64,000 nt of DNA from Magnolia sinica (lineage: Eukaryota; Streptophyta; Magnoliopsida; Magnoliales; Magnoliaceae): positions 69,053,158 to 69,117,157 of the forward strand of contig NC_080583.1 of the NCBI RefSeq assembly GCF_029962835.1, read 5' to 3'. Below the pieces are notes generated by a model. It was not told where the DNA came from, ran no database searches, and saw only the letters and a list, made by a program, of their open reading frames with translations. A program made the position numbers and the translations under genes. Shown here one piece after another: positions 36,684 to 49,161 of the stretch (positions within the stretch are counted from its first letter, which is position 1; each line of letters begins with the position of its first letter).

Positions 36684-36881
36684 GTGCAAGATAGCACCGA
36701 CGGTGCAGTGGAGCGTCGGATCCGGGAGGCAGAGGACCAGCTTCGGGAGGCGATCGAGGAGCTGCAGCGCCAGCAGCGCCATCCCCGCGGCTGTCACCCA
36801 CCTTGCGAGTATGCCAATGAGTCATGCGTCTCCGTTTCCATCTGTCTCTGGATGTTTGATCCAAAGAAGGGAGGGAGCTGA
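36684..36881 (+). pseudogene. Captured first-exon-like block, coiled-coil
   Basis: The reading frame from ATG 36684 encodes a charged helix (ERRIREAEDQLREAIEELQR) followed by a Cys-containing stretch (PPCEYANESC) and then a poor tail to a stop at 36881. Local GC content is high compared with the flanks, as in a plant first exon. From memory the helix and the C-x-ESC stretch resemble the N-terminus of plant TMEM135/Tim17-like proteins, but I cannot verify this. A GT donor-like site lies at 36929. The continuation is not found downstream, where exons of a different gene occur. Confidence 0.35.
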
Positions 36882-36929
36882 GACGATGCCCTCCCTACCT
36901 ACGCACGCCCTGCTCAAGATCCAAAGAGG

Positions 36930-38062
36930 TATCTATCTCTCTCAATCTCTCTCAATCTATATGCTGATTTATGAATTTGGGGGATTTAGTAATTTGTGGA
37001 TTCCCGATTCGATATGGACCCCCATTTAGGGATTTGGGGATTTTAGGGCTTACAGATTTGAATGTGGACCCCGATTTGGGGATTTTCTGATATTACAAAT
37101 TAGGGATTTGGGGATTTTAGAATTTTTGGGATCTTGAGGATTTTGATGTCTCTTCTTGTCAATCTATTGGGTCCCAATGTGGAGGAAATATGGATATATG
37201 ATGTGGTTCCATCTGCTGGATGGTTTTTATTGCTTAATGGTGGGTGCCTTAAAACTTAGGTTAACTTCCATGTTATATGCTACATGGGGTGGCATTGTCC
37301 ATTTTGTATTTGATAAAATGCTTCATTATCTGGTCATTGTGGATATGTAGATTTCCATTGGACTCATTCCCTTGAAGCAATATTGATTGTGTGTCTTCTC
37401 CTCTCTATTAATAGCCTTCCCATTGGATGCGCTGTTGCAGGCCATTTTTTCCCCCTAGAACGGGCATTACAGTCCTGTAACGCGCAACTCTTCCCACTGT
37501 TACCGTTATGTAACGGCCTTTATGACTATTCCAGTACAATTTTTGAATACTTTGATCCCAATTGTATGCATATGCTCCATCAGCTCTCTATATGCTAGCA
37601 TGTGCATCTTCATCTTCTATTGAAAGGCTTCAGCCTGTGCTGGTTGGAAATACAGCCATGAAACTGTGTCCCTTACACATGAGAAAAAAGTAGGTACTTG
37701 AAAGTAACAATATTAGCATCCTTTGAACATTCTCTTTGATGAATACTTCTGGCACCACATTTTTTGGTGTACCTAGAACAAATACTTATCCAGTGCATAT
37801 GATATGGCTTGCAAGTTGTAATGTAAGTGTCCATATCAGTAGCCCAACAAGTGCTCCTCACAACTTGAAGCTTATTCAGTGCCTGGCATTACTCATGTGG
37901 GTTAGACTTATGAACTATTTTTCATGTCATGTTTTCTGTGTTTGGTATATGTGGACCCAAAAGTGATTTCTTAATGTGCCCCTTCATGGTCACAATTAAT
38001 ATATTTTCAGTCCAAAGAAGATGATGGCCATGTAATTGATGGTATCTTCTCTTCAACTCCAG
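36930..38062. other. Intron-like spacer
   Basis: T-rich sequence typical of plant introns with several GATTTGGGGATTTT-type phrases near 37020-37140. I see no supported exon. A possible acceptor (TTTTCAG) is at 38003-38009. Confidence 0.4.
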
Positions 38063-39621
38063 AATGTAAGGCTTGCAAAGGTAGCACTTAGGCCTGGTGC
38101 GAGTAACATGGTGAACGGAATTCTGTGGAAGCTACTTTTACTGAAGGTTTGTCATTTTCTGTAACATTCACTATACTCAAATTTAGGGGTCACTAGAAAC
38201 TAGGTTCATTTGAATGCCTTAGCCCTTTCATATATATTGATTCAGGGAAAAAACTCACGTCCACTACCCAAACTGGAGGGTGATGAACGTGCAAAAGCAC
38301 GCTCTCTGGCAACTATTTATTCACATCTTGTGGTATGTTTGTCATTGCACCTTCCCTTATTATTATTATTATTATTCTAGAAATTTTACTTCAGGAAGAA
38401 GGGTTTTCACATTTTCATTTGCTAATATTTATTATTGAGGAATTCTACCACGGTAGCATGCTTCATTGAGTTCTGTGAAGTGTACATCGGAATATGTCCA
38501 ATTGACATGTGGTGCCTGTGCATGGTGATCAGCTCATCGATTTTGTGGACCTGAAAAGCAATGGTATCTGACTGTTCTAGCCAAGCATCTGCTCAGTGGT
38601 CTGAAGCAGACAATTAACCCAAAAAGAGCAACTGTACGTACATGTTCAGTGGGCAAAACTTGCAATAATTTGGTGGTCAAACTCTAGCCCACATGCGACA
38701 GATATGCCGAGAATATAGGACATACGCCTCACACACTGCCTGAAAGTGACATTGTCAAATGATACCTTGCCAACTTAATCAGCGCCTGAATTTGATACAT
38801 GACGGATTTCGGACGCCAATCTGATTCCTAAGTTTTAATCAAGTTTACAACTAGTGTGGATGCACTTTTTCTTTTTCTAAATGAACAAGAAAGAGCATGT
38901 TTCCTCGCCCCAACAATGTTTTACTGTGCTTGATATTTCTGCCTTGTTTTATCATTAATAATGCTTTTCTTGAACTTCAGGTTCCTCATGAACCATCCTT
39001 GCATATGGATGATTTTGTCCGCATCAAAACCGGCATGCAGGTGTGTGTTAAAATCTATAACACAACAAAAAGGGTATTGCTATTACCTATTTCCTTTTCA
39101 TAGGACTTAATATTTTGTCCGTTTAAGGGTCTGGATGGTTATTCAATTCAAACTAAATTGATCTTCATCACAAAGAATACCAAGTACATGGTTAATGCAT
39201 GGGACTGGGGGCAGTGTGGTACAATTTTAGCTTACTCAGATCATAGGGCTGTGTGCACTTTGATACATGTCCAAAAACCATTGACCCCTTGCCATCAATG
39301 TTTCCATTGTTGTTTGAGTCAGTTATTCTTTACTTAGTGTCTATCAGAAAAGGAATTGTGGCTTTCCTATTGAAGGAAATTTGAGTTCGCAATTCCTCAT
39401 GTTACGCTAATAGCTTTTCTTAAGAATGAAATGCAACATTCTTCAAACAGTTGATCATAAATCTTCGTCATTGTTATTAACCACTTTTTACTTCAATTGT
39501 TTTATCAAGTATGCTAATGAGTTCAACATTTTATTTTATTTTATTTTTTCCGCTTCTCAGACTTTCATATAAGCGGGGTTATTGAAAGACAGTCCATGTT
39601 CAGTTCAGGATGAGAGTGCAG
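38063..39621 (+). pseudogene. NSUN/RsmB-type rRNA m5C methyltransferase fragment
   Basis: Four exon-like blocks with splice sites. 38063-38146 encodes NVRLAKVALRPGASNMVNGI plus WKLLLLK; 38246-38332 GKNSRPLPKLEGDERAKARS plus LATIYSHLV; 38981-39040 VPHEPSLHMDDFVRIKTGMQ; 39561-39621 TFI-stop-AGLLKDSPCSVQDESA. All four are bordered by AG acceptors and GT donors, and the first three are exact codon multiples. The order matches the NusB-like domain and linker that precede the SAM-binding methyltransferase domain of plant NOL1/NOP2/Sun (RsmB-like) proteins, which methylate a cytosine of small-subunit rRNA. An exon normally between blocks 2 and 3 (after SHLV) is missing, block 4 has a TAA, and the whole catalytic domain is absent. 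It is a captured or decayed piece. Confidence 0.72.
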
Positions 39622-39900
39622 GTCAGTTCTTTTTCCAGACCCTACCCCAGCCATTTTTCTAAAATAGGGTTTGAAGGCTATGCCTATTACATATAATTTT
39701 ATTACATATATAATCTTATTCCTTATATTGTTTCCCAGTTATATTTGTGTTGGTTTCAGAGTACAGGTAGCGAATAGAAATTGTTGGTCAATTGTGGCTT
39801 ATAGACAAAGGGATGGGTAACCAATAATACAAATATGGGAGGCATTCCCCAGGTATCCAGATGCTTTTAGATATATTTATGTTGTTTTTAAATGTATTAG
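39622..39900. other. Intron-like spacer
   Basis: T-rich and non-coding; ends in a TATTAG acceptor-like site before the duplicated exon block. Confidence 0.4.
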
Positions 39901-40236
39901 CTCGAAATTGATGAAGCAGACCCGGATGTGCGTCGGAGCTATCCGGATGTTGAGCGGGGGTCCCTAGAAGGTGGGAACCGCTGTTATGACCATGATGAAG
40001 CTGTCCATTTTCTATGGACAGCATTGGAGTGGCCTAGCCATTTGGACAGGCCATGTTTATGTATTTACTCAAAATTGATGGAGCAGACCCGGATGTGCGT
40101 CGAAGCTATCCAGATGTTGAGCGGGGGTCCCTGAAAGATGGGAATCGCTGTTATGACTATAATGAAGCTGTTCATTTTCTATGGATGGCATTGGAAGGGC
40201 CTGGCCAATTGGAGCAGGCCGTGTTTATATTTGTAT
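39901..40236 (+). pseudogene. Exon-like block duplicated in tandem (167-bp period)
   Basis: Two copies start at 39901 (CTCGAAATTGATGAAGCAGA) and 40068 (CTCAAAATTGATGGAGCAGA). Each encodes a version of ADPDVRRSYPDVERGSL followed by NRCYD and EAVHFLW. The period of 167 is not a multiple of three, so the second copy is in a different frame. I do not recognise the protein; it is not part of the NSUN/RsmB protein described upstream. Copy 2 runs on to GQLEQAVFIFVFAG and then meets the satellite. Confidence 0.6.
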
Positions 40237-40246
40237 TTGCAGGGAC

Positions 40247-43200
40247 CATACCCTTAACCTATAACCTAAACCTTTTCTCAAATTCCAAAGCCTATAACTA
40301 CAACCTAAACCTATAACCTAAACCAATAACCTAAACTCAATTCCCTAAACTTTAACCTACAACCTAACCTAAACCTATACTTATTCCCTAAACCTATTCT
40401 CAAATCCCAAAACCTATAACCTAAACCATACCCTAAACTTATAACCTATAACCTAAACTCAATTCCCTAAACCTTAACTTATAACCTAACCTAAACCTAT
40501 ACTTATAACCTGAACCTATTGTCAAATCCCAAAACCTACAACCTATAACCTATAACCTGAACTTATAACCTAACTTATACCTATACTTATAACCTAAACC
40601 TATTCTCAAATCCCAAAACCTATAACTATAACATAAACCTTAACCAAAAACCTATAACCTAACATAAACCAAAACCTATAACCTTAACCTAAACCTAAAG
40701 CTATAACCCTAACCTTAACATATAACCTAAACCTAAAACTAAACCTAAACCTAAACCTATTCTCAAATCCCTAAACCTAAACCTAAACCTAAACCTAAAC
40801 CTATAACCTAAACCTATACTCAAATCCCTAAACCTAAACCTAAACCTTAATGTATTCTCAAATCCCTAAACATAAACCTACACCTAATCCTAATCTAAAC
40901 TCCCTAACTTAAACCTAAACCTAAACTAGAAAACCCAAACCTAAACCTGATCCTGAACCCGAACCCGACTTCATAAACCTATACATATACCTAAACCTAT
41001 TCTCAATTCCCTAAACCTATATCTTATAACCTAAACCTAAACTTGTAACCTATAACCTAAACCTAAATGTATTCTCAAATCCCTAAACCTCAACCTACAC
41101 CTAATCCTAATCTCAACTGTCTAACCTAAACCTAAACTAAAACTTGAAAACCAAAACCTAAACCCGATCCCGAACCGAACCTGATTTCCTAAACCTAAAC
41201 CTTAACCTATTCTCAATTCCCTAAACCTATATCTTATAACCTAAACCTTAGCCTAAACCTAAACCTAAACCTGTAACCAATAACCTAAATATAAACCTAA
41301 AACCTAAATGCATTCCCAAAACCCTAAACCTATACCTACACTTAATCCTAATCTCAACTCCCTAACCAAAACCTAAACCTAGACTTGAAAACCAAAACCT
41401 AAACCCAATCCCGAACATGAACCCGATTTCCTAAACCTAAACCATAACCTATTCTCAATTCCCTAAACCTATATCTTATAACCTAAACCTAAGCCTAAAC
41501 CTAAACCTTAACCTAAACCTAAACCTAAACCTGTAACCTATAACCTAAACCTAAACCTAAAACCAAAATGTATTCTTAAATCTTTAAACCTAAACCTACA
41601 CCTAATTCTAATCTCAACTCCCTAACCTAAACCTAAACCTAAACCAAAACTTGAAAACCAAAACCTAAACCCAATCTCAAAACTGAGCCCGATTTCCTAA
41701 ACCTAAACCTTAACCTATTCTCAATTCCCTAAACCTATAGCTTATAACCTAAACCTAAACCTAAACCTAGACTAAAACCTAAACCTATAACATATAACCT
41801 AAACCTAAACCTAAACCAAAACCTAATCCTATAACATATAACTTAAACCTAAACCTAAACCTATACCTTAACCTAAACTTAAACCTAAACCTATAACCTA
41901 TAACCTAAACATAAACGTAAAACCTAAATGTATTCTCAAATCCCTAAACCTAAACCTACACCTAATCCTAATCTCAACTCCCTAACCTAAACCTAAACCT
42001 AAACTTGAAAACTCAAACCTAAACCCGATCCTGAATCCGATTTCCTAAACCTAAACCTTAATGTATTCTCAAATCCCTAAACCTAAACCTACACCTGATC
42101 CTAATCTCAACTTCCTAAACTAAACCTAAACCTAAACTTGAAAACCAAAACCTAAACTCGATCCCGAACCCGAACCCGATTTCCTAAACCTAAACCTTAA
42201 CCTATTCTCAATTCCCTAAACCTATAGCTTATAACCTAAACCTAAACCTAAACCTTAACCTAAACCTAAACCTAAACCTAAACCAATAACCTATAACCTA
42301 AACCTAAACCTAAACCCTAAATGCATTCTCAAATCCCTAAACCTAAACCTACACCTAATCCTGATCTCAACTCCCTAACCTAAACCTAAACCTAAACCTA
42401 AACTTGAAAACCAAAACCAAAACCCGATCCTGAACCAAACCCGATTTCCTAAACCTAAACCTTAACCTATTCTCAATTCCCTAAACCTATATCTTATAGC
42501 CTAAACCTAAGCCAAAAGCTAAACCTTAACCTAAACCTAAACCTAAACCTATAACCTATAACCTAAACCTAAACCTAAAACCTAAATGTATTCTCAAATC
42601 CCTAAACCTAAACCTACACCTAATCCTAATCTCAACTCCCTAACCTAAACCTAAACCTAAACTTGGAAACCAAAACCTAAACCCGATCCCGAACCCAAAC
42701 ACGATTTCCTAAACCTAAACCTTAACATATTCTCAACTCCCTAAACCTATAGCTTATAAACTAAACCTAAACCTAAACCTGTAACCTATAACCTAAACCT
42801 AAACCTAAAACCTAAATATATTCTCAAATCCCTAAACCTAAACCTACACCTAATCCTAATCTCAACTCCCTAACCTAAACCTAAACCTAAACTTGAAAAC
42901 TCAAACCTAAACCTGACCCCGAACCCGAACCCGATTTCCTAAACCTAAACCTTAAAGTATTCTCAAATCCCTAAACCTAAAACTACACCTGATCTTAATC
43001 TCAACTTCCTAAACTAAACCTAAACCTAGACTTGAAAACCAAAACCTAAACCCGATCCCGAACCCGAACCCGATTTCCTAAACCTAAACCTTAACCTATT
43101 CTCAATTCCCTAAACCTATAGCTTATAACCTAAACCTAAACCTAAACCTTAACCTAAACCTAAACCTAAACCTAAACCAATAACCTATAATCTAAACCTA

Positions 43201-44967
43201 AACCTAAAGCCTAAATGTATTCTCAAATCCCTAAACCTAAACCTACACCTAATCCTAATCTCAACTCCCTAACCTAAACCTAAACCTAAACCTAAACTTG
43301 AAAACCAAAACCTAAACCCGATCCCGAACCGAACCCGATTTCCTAAACCTAAACCTTAACCTATTCTCAATTCCCTAAACCTATATCTTATAACCTAAAC
43401 CTAAGTCAAAAGCTAAACCTTAACCTAAACCTGTAACCTATAACCTAAACCTTAACGGAAAGCCTAAATGTATTCTCAAATCCCTAAACCTAAACCTACA
43501 CCTAATCCTAATCTCAACTCCCTAACCTAAACCTAAACCTAAACTTGGAAACCAAAACCTAAACCCGATCCTGAACCCAAACACGATTTCCTAAACCTAA
43601 ACCTTAACATATTCTCAACTCCCTAAACTATAGCTTATAACCTAAACCTAAACCTAAACCTGTAACCTATAACCTAAACCTAAACCTAAAACCTAAATGT
43701 ATTCTCAAATCCCTAAACCTATACCTACACTTAATCCTAATCTCAACTCCCTAACCTAAACCTAAACTTAGACTTGAAAAACAAAACTTAAACCCGATCC
43801 CAAACATGAACCCAATTTCCTAAACCTAAACCTTAACCAATTCTCAATTCCCTAAACCTATATCTTATAACCTAAACCTAAGCCTAAACCTAAACCTTAA
43901 CCTAAATCTAAACCTAAACCTATAACCTATAACCTAAACCTAAACCTAAAACCTAAATGCATTCTCAAATCCCTAAACCTAAACCTACACCTAATCCTAA
44001 TCTCAACTTCCTAACCTAAACCTAAACCTAAACTTGAAAACCAAAACCTAAACCCAATCCCGAAACCGAGCCCGATTTCCTAAACCTAAACCTTAACCTA
44101 TTCTCAATTCCCTAAACCTATAGCTTATAACCTAAACCTAAACCTATAACATATAACCTAAACCTAAACCTAAACCTATACCTATACTTTAACCTAAACT
44201 TAAACCTAAACCTATAACCTATAACCTAAACATAAACGTATAACCTAAATGTATTCTCAAATGCCTAAATCTAAACCTACACCTAATCCTAATCTCAACT
44301 CCCTAACCTAAACCTAAACCTAAACTTGAAAACTCAAACCTAAACCCGATCCCGAACCCGAACCCGATTTCCAAAACCTAAACCTTAATGTATTCTCAAT
44401 TCCCTAAACCTAAGCCTACACCTGATCCTAATCTCAACTTCCTAACCTAAACTAGAAAACCAAAGCATAAACCCGATCCCGAACCAGAACTCGATTTCCT
44501 AAACCTAAACCTTAACCTATTCTCAATTCCCTAAACCTGTAGCTTATAACCTAAACCTAAAGCTAAACCTAAACCTTAACCTAAACCTAAACCAATAACC
44601 TATAACCTAAACCTAAAGCTAAAACCTAAATGTATTCTTAAATTCCTAAACCTAAACCTACACCTAATCCTGTCTCAACTCCCTAACCTAAACCTAAACC
44701 TAAACTCGATCCCGAACCGAACCCAATTTCCTAAACCTAAACCTTAACCTATTCTCAATTCCCTAAACCTATATCTAATAACCTAAACCTAAGCCTAAAC
44801 CTAAACCTTAACCTAAACCTAAACCTAAACCTGTAACCTATAACCTAAACCTAAACCTAAAACCTAAATGTATTCTCAAATCCCTAAACCTAAACATACA
44901 CCTCATCCTAATCTCAACTCCCTAACCTAAACCTAAACCTAAACTTGGAAACCAAAACCTAAACCCG
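40247..44967. repeat. Telomere-like hexamer satellite, left block
   Basis: About 4.7 kb of CCTAAA (TTTAGG) hexamers mixed with CCCTAAA, CCTATAA and CCTTAA variants. On top of this is a longer unit, marked by CTACACCTAATCCTAATCTC, CCCGATCCCGAACC, TTCTCAATTCCCTAAACC and AACCTAAATGTATTCTC. The landmark TTCTCAAATCC recurs at about 40855, 41070, 41311, 41571, 41931, 42063, 42325, 42588 and so on, giving units mostly of 220-290 bp, with a few of about 130 and one of about 360. The hexamer differs from the usual plant telomere heptamer. No genes. Confidence 0.9.
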
Positions 44968-44972
44968 ATCCC

Positions 44973-46704
44973 TATTGAGGGTCAAATATTATATATTAGA
45001 CCCCATTTATTAGCTGGATTTACGAGCATGATACTGTTTAACGCTTTCTTTTTAATCATGTTGTGATGCAAGGTGAATCTACGAGCCTAGACCGAAAAGG
45101 GTACTTAAAGCATGGATTTAATGCTCTGATGACACCAGAGCATGGGACGGACTCCAGAGAACCAAGATCAATAGAATTACACACCAAGGACCTGGAAAAA
45201 TTGAGAAACTGAAGCTCAAACGGCCTGAAAGTCAGCCAGAATGCAAGATCACTGGGTTTCCACCATCTGTTCAGCTTGAAACTTTATACATGGCTCGAGG
45301 ACCAAAAACTAACAGTACATGTCAAATTTCAGCCATTAGATCCTTCTAAAAGTGGCCCAACGGACAGATCAGGCCATAAATCAGTGATTTGGGGCCCGCC
45401 TGGTATCTGGAAATGCGTCAATTTTGCACTCAACGCCTTAAATGAGGCGAAAAAATGGATGGATGGCACAGATTTCTCTCGAACATCATGATGAACCCAT
45501 ATGTACATTGCATGTACATAGGGTACATGTGCACGAGAAGTGCACCGGACGGAGAGTCCGGTCAAACAACGAACTAACCCGAAGTTTTTTTTTTTTTTTA
45601 AAAAGGAAACAGCGTCCAACGCTGTTTCGACGGATGATCGCTGTGGGCCCCACTCGCTCCCCAGAATGCTGATCCTGACCATACACTCGAACTCCATGGT
45701 CCATATTACCAAGCCCTAGGTGACAAAATTCCAAGAAACAGTACAGATAGGTTCCTGGCAGTTCAAACGGAAGATGGATGGTGGACTGAACCGGCTTGTG
45801 GGCCACACCAAAATCAAACTGAAACTGTCCCTTCCCGAACGGTTCTTCGTCCTGAATCCAATGGACAGCTTGGATTTCTCAAAACAACAGTGAAGTGGGC
45901 CACACCATCGTCACAGCGTCAATGACGCTACTCTGTTTCGTGGTCCGGAAGAACCGGACGTTCATAGGGAACTCTTTCATTTTCCTTATTTTCTTTTTCT
46001 TTTTCTTATTCTCTTGCTGTTGTTTTTTGTTTCTTTCTTTCTCTCATGACTCTTAAGGTTTTTAGCCTAATCATGTTTGGCTAAAACCTCTTAGCTAGGG
46101 CTAAGAGGTGAAGCTTGTAACATGATGGGAGACTTTACCTTATGCCGTTAATTTAATTTATATTGAACTACCTTGATTGCGGTTGAATTAAGGGAATACT
46201 TTTAGTTTTTAATAGTTTGTTGTGACTGAAATTACAATAGATTTGCAATGGCTTTGAGTATTTCTTTATCCTTTTTATGTTTATGACGTCAGGAAGCCCT
46301 GTTGTTCGCCATCGTCTCATGGGCATGGTCGGATGACGGTACCCTTCATAACCTTCATGCATTGTTGATTGGTTGGTAATTAATGTAATTCTGTTGTTTA
46401 CTTTGTCTCCTGGGCATGGTTTGGTAATGGAATCCATTCTAATTCATATGCCTTTCACTTCTTGACAACTATATCAAAGGAAGTTCAGTTTAAATTTCAT
46501 AATTCTTGATGCAGGAATAAGATCTCCCTGATCTCTACAAGTGGATCCTCTGAATCCCTAGTTTCCCTTCCCTGAATTGTTTAAAGTTTTAGACAATTAT
46601 TCCTTAAATTCTATTTGATTTAGATTACATCTTAGTCTAAGTTCTAGTTCTACTTAGTTTCAGATAACGTACAGGTATCAGTTCCTTGGGATTCGGTCTG
46701 GACA
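44973..46704 (+). repeat. Athila LTR, left arm
   Basis: It begins TATTGAGGGTCAAATATT (TG mutated to TA) and ends GGATTCGGTCTGGACA at 46704, 1732 bases. The direction U3 to U5 is inferred from the start, shared with the Athila LTR at 27425, and from the U5-like CCTTGGGATTCGGTCTGG phrase near the end. The next base already belongs to pol sequence, with no PBS. Confidence 0.85.
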
Positions 46705-48942
46705 ATATTTAAATAAATAAGGATCATCCCAGAAAAAGTTGCGCACCTCGGTGAAGAATTTCTTCTTATCTTGCGTAGTCCATTGTGTCGGTATGGTACC
46801 TGTAGCAAGATAATTAGCAATATCAGCGAACCAAGGTGAATGGGAGACTCTGAACAGTTGTTCATCAGGGAACATGTCGTTGATATGGGTCGTCTCAAGG
46901 GAATCAGAGGTATTAAGGCGAGAAAGGTGATCGGCCACAACATTTTTTACTCCCTTTTTATCTTTAATTTCCAATCAAATTCTTGGAGTAAAAGGATCCA
47001 TCGTATCAGGCGGGGCTTAGAATCATTCTTAGAAAGAAGATATTTCAATGCTGCATGATCTGTATAAATAATGATCTTGGATCCAATCAGGTAGGACCTA
47101 AATTTGTCCAAGGCGAACACTACGGTTAAGAGTTCTTTTTCCGTAGTTAAGTAGTTCACTTGGGCTGGATTTAAAGTCCTACTCGCGTAATGGATGACGT
47201 AGGGTCTCTTGTCTTTTCTCCGGCCTAGAACCTCTCCAAGAGCATAATCAGAAGCATCGCACATAAGCTCAAAAGGAAGGCTCCAGTCGGGTGGCTGCAT
47301 GATAGGTGCAGTGGTTAACGTGCCCTTAAGCTTGGTGAAAGCATCCTGGCATTGCTCAGTCTACTTATACGAAACATCCTTTTGAAGAAGACTACATAAA
47401 GGACGAGAGAGGAGACTAAAGTCCTTTATAAATCGCCTGTAAAATCCTGCGTGTCCTAAGAAGGATCGCACGTCTCTGATGTTCTTGGGTGGAGGTAGGT
47501 TAGAGATAAGATCGATTTTTGCCTTATCTACCTCGATTCCCTTGGACAAGATGATATGCCCAAGGACAATTCCCTTCTAAACCATGAAATGGCACTTCTC
47601 CCAAGTAAGTACCAAGTTCCTTTCTTCACATCTTTTCAGCACACATTTAAGACTTTCCAAGCACTTGCTGAAAGATGGACCGTAAACAGAGAAATCGTCC
47701 ATGAAGACCTTTAGATATTGCCCCACCATATCAGAAAAGATACTAAGCATACATCGCTGAAAGGTGGCAGGGGCATTACATAGTCCGAATGGCATCCTTC
47801 GGTAGGCAAAGGTGCCGTAGGGACATGTAAATGTGGTCTTTTCCTGGTCTTCAGGGGCTATCTCTATCTGGTTGTAGCCCGAATACCTGTCAAGGAAACT
47901 GTAATAGGAATGACCAGCTAACCTTTCCAGGATCTGATCAATGAATGGTAAAGGAAAGTGGTCTTTCCTCGTAACGGTATTCAACTTTCTGTAGTCAATG
48001 CACATTCTCCAACCAGTAGTGACTCTAGTTGGCACGAGTTCATTATTAGCATTGGCTACGATGGTGATTCCGGACTTCTTAGGGACCACTTGAGTTGGAC
48101 TCACCCATTGACTATCAGATATAGCGTATATGATACCCACGTCCAATAGTTTAAGAACCTCGGCCTTAACCACTTCCTTCATGTTTGGATTTAGTCTACG
48201 TTGCGGTTGCCGAGCGGTTTTTGCATTATCCTTAAGATATATGCGGTGAGTACAAATCAAGGGATCGATTCCCTTGAGGTCCGCTATCGTCCATCCCAGG
48301 GCTCCTTTATGCTCAATGAGAGTAGATATGAGCATACTCTCCTGATCTTTCTCCAGGTGGGCAGAGATCACCACCGAGTATGTCTCATCTTGACCTAAAT
48401 AGGCATATTTTAAATCAGAGGGCAAAGGTTTTAGGTCAAGCTTCGACGGCTTGAGGTTAGATGGTAGAGGCACTACATCGGTTTGTGGCAATTCTTCAAA
48501 TTGTGGCCTCCACCAGTTAACTTCAAGTACCGGTGCAGTATCAAGCAAGGCACACATCTCCCTAATCATGTCATCATCAAAATCATGGGAGTGGGCCAGG
48601 CATGTCTCTAGATGGTCGGAGGATAAGGTCAGAGGTGTCGTATCTTCCACGAAAGAGTCAATCATGTTAATGTCGTGAAAATCGTCATCATCCTCTGAGT
48701 TGCTGCGGTTATTGAAAAAGATGTTTGACTCCAATGTCAAATTTCCAAAAGACATAGTCATAACACCATTCCTGCAACTGATAATTGCATTTGACGTGGC
48801 AAGGAATGGGCGACCAAGAATGACGGGAATCTAAGTGCTCATGTTATTGATGGGTTCGGTGTCCAGGATGATTAAATCTACAGGGTAGTAAAATCTATCG
48901 ACCTAGACTAACACATCCTCAATTATCCCTCTTGGTACACGA
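46705..48942 (-). pseudogene. Athila-type protease end, RT, RNase H and connection
   Basis: Minus strand. The protease C-terminal part (RGIIEDVLV, PVILGRPFLAT) lies at 48935-48790; the catalytic DSG would be upstream and is absent. RT runs through 48761-47577: WRMCIDYRKLNTVTRKDHFP, FLDRYSGYNQI, MPFGLCNAPATFQRCM and the catalytic FMDDFSVYG near 47695. It ends WEKCHFMV with a stop, and the thumb DVRSFLGHAGFYRRF is at 47440-47480. RNase H is at 47300-46970 with [17 protein letters not shown] and [15 protein letters not shown]. The linker to integrase (HSPWFADIANYLATG) ends at KKFFTEVRNFFWDDPYLFKY, where it meets the left LTR end at 46704. Only a few stops, so this is one of the best-kept pol cores in the window. 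Athila motifs (FSDMV, RCEERNLVL) are clear. Confidence 0.9.
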
Positions 48943-49161
48943 TTCTCGCCTTAATACCTCTGATTCCCTTGAGACGGCCCATATCAATGACATGTTCCCT
49001 GATGAACAACTGTTCAGAGTCTCCCATTCACCTTGGTTCGCTGATATTGCTAATTATCTTGCTACAGGTGCCATACCGACACAATGGACTGCGCAAGATA
49101 AGAAGAAATTCTTCACCGAGGTGCGCAATTTTTCTAGGATGATCCTTATTTATTTAAATAT
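48943..49161 (+). pseudogene. Inverted copy of the RNase H-integrase linker
   Basis: Encodes on the plus strand SRLNTSDSLETAHINDMFP, HSPWFADIANYLATGAIP and KKFFTEVRNF, the same segment found on the minus strand at 46924-46705, with a few substitutions. It joins at 49161/49162 to the right LTR end exactly where the left copy joins its LTR, and at 48942/48943 to the protease end of the core in the opposite direction. Confidence 0.88.

Noticed and set aside
36325-37029. A 234-codon open frame covering the CT tract and the exon-like region
   Set aside because: It is largely Ser-Leu repeats from the microsatellite and is out of frame with the conserved helix at 36684.
45276-45806. Open frames in the left arm and their mirror images near 50301-50537
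   Set aside because: Both lie in LTR sequence; they mirror each other only because the arms are inverted copies.
46168-46437. An 89-codon frame, with a mirrored plus-strand copy at 49429-49698
   Set aside because: It is within LTR U5-side sequence and not similar to a known domain.
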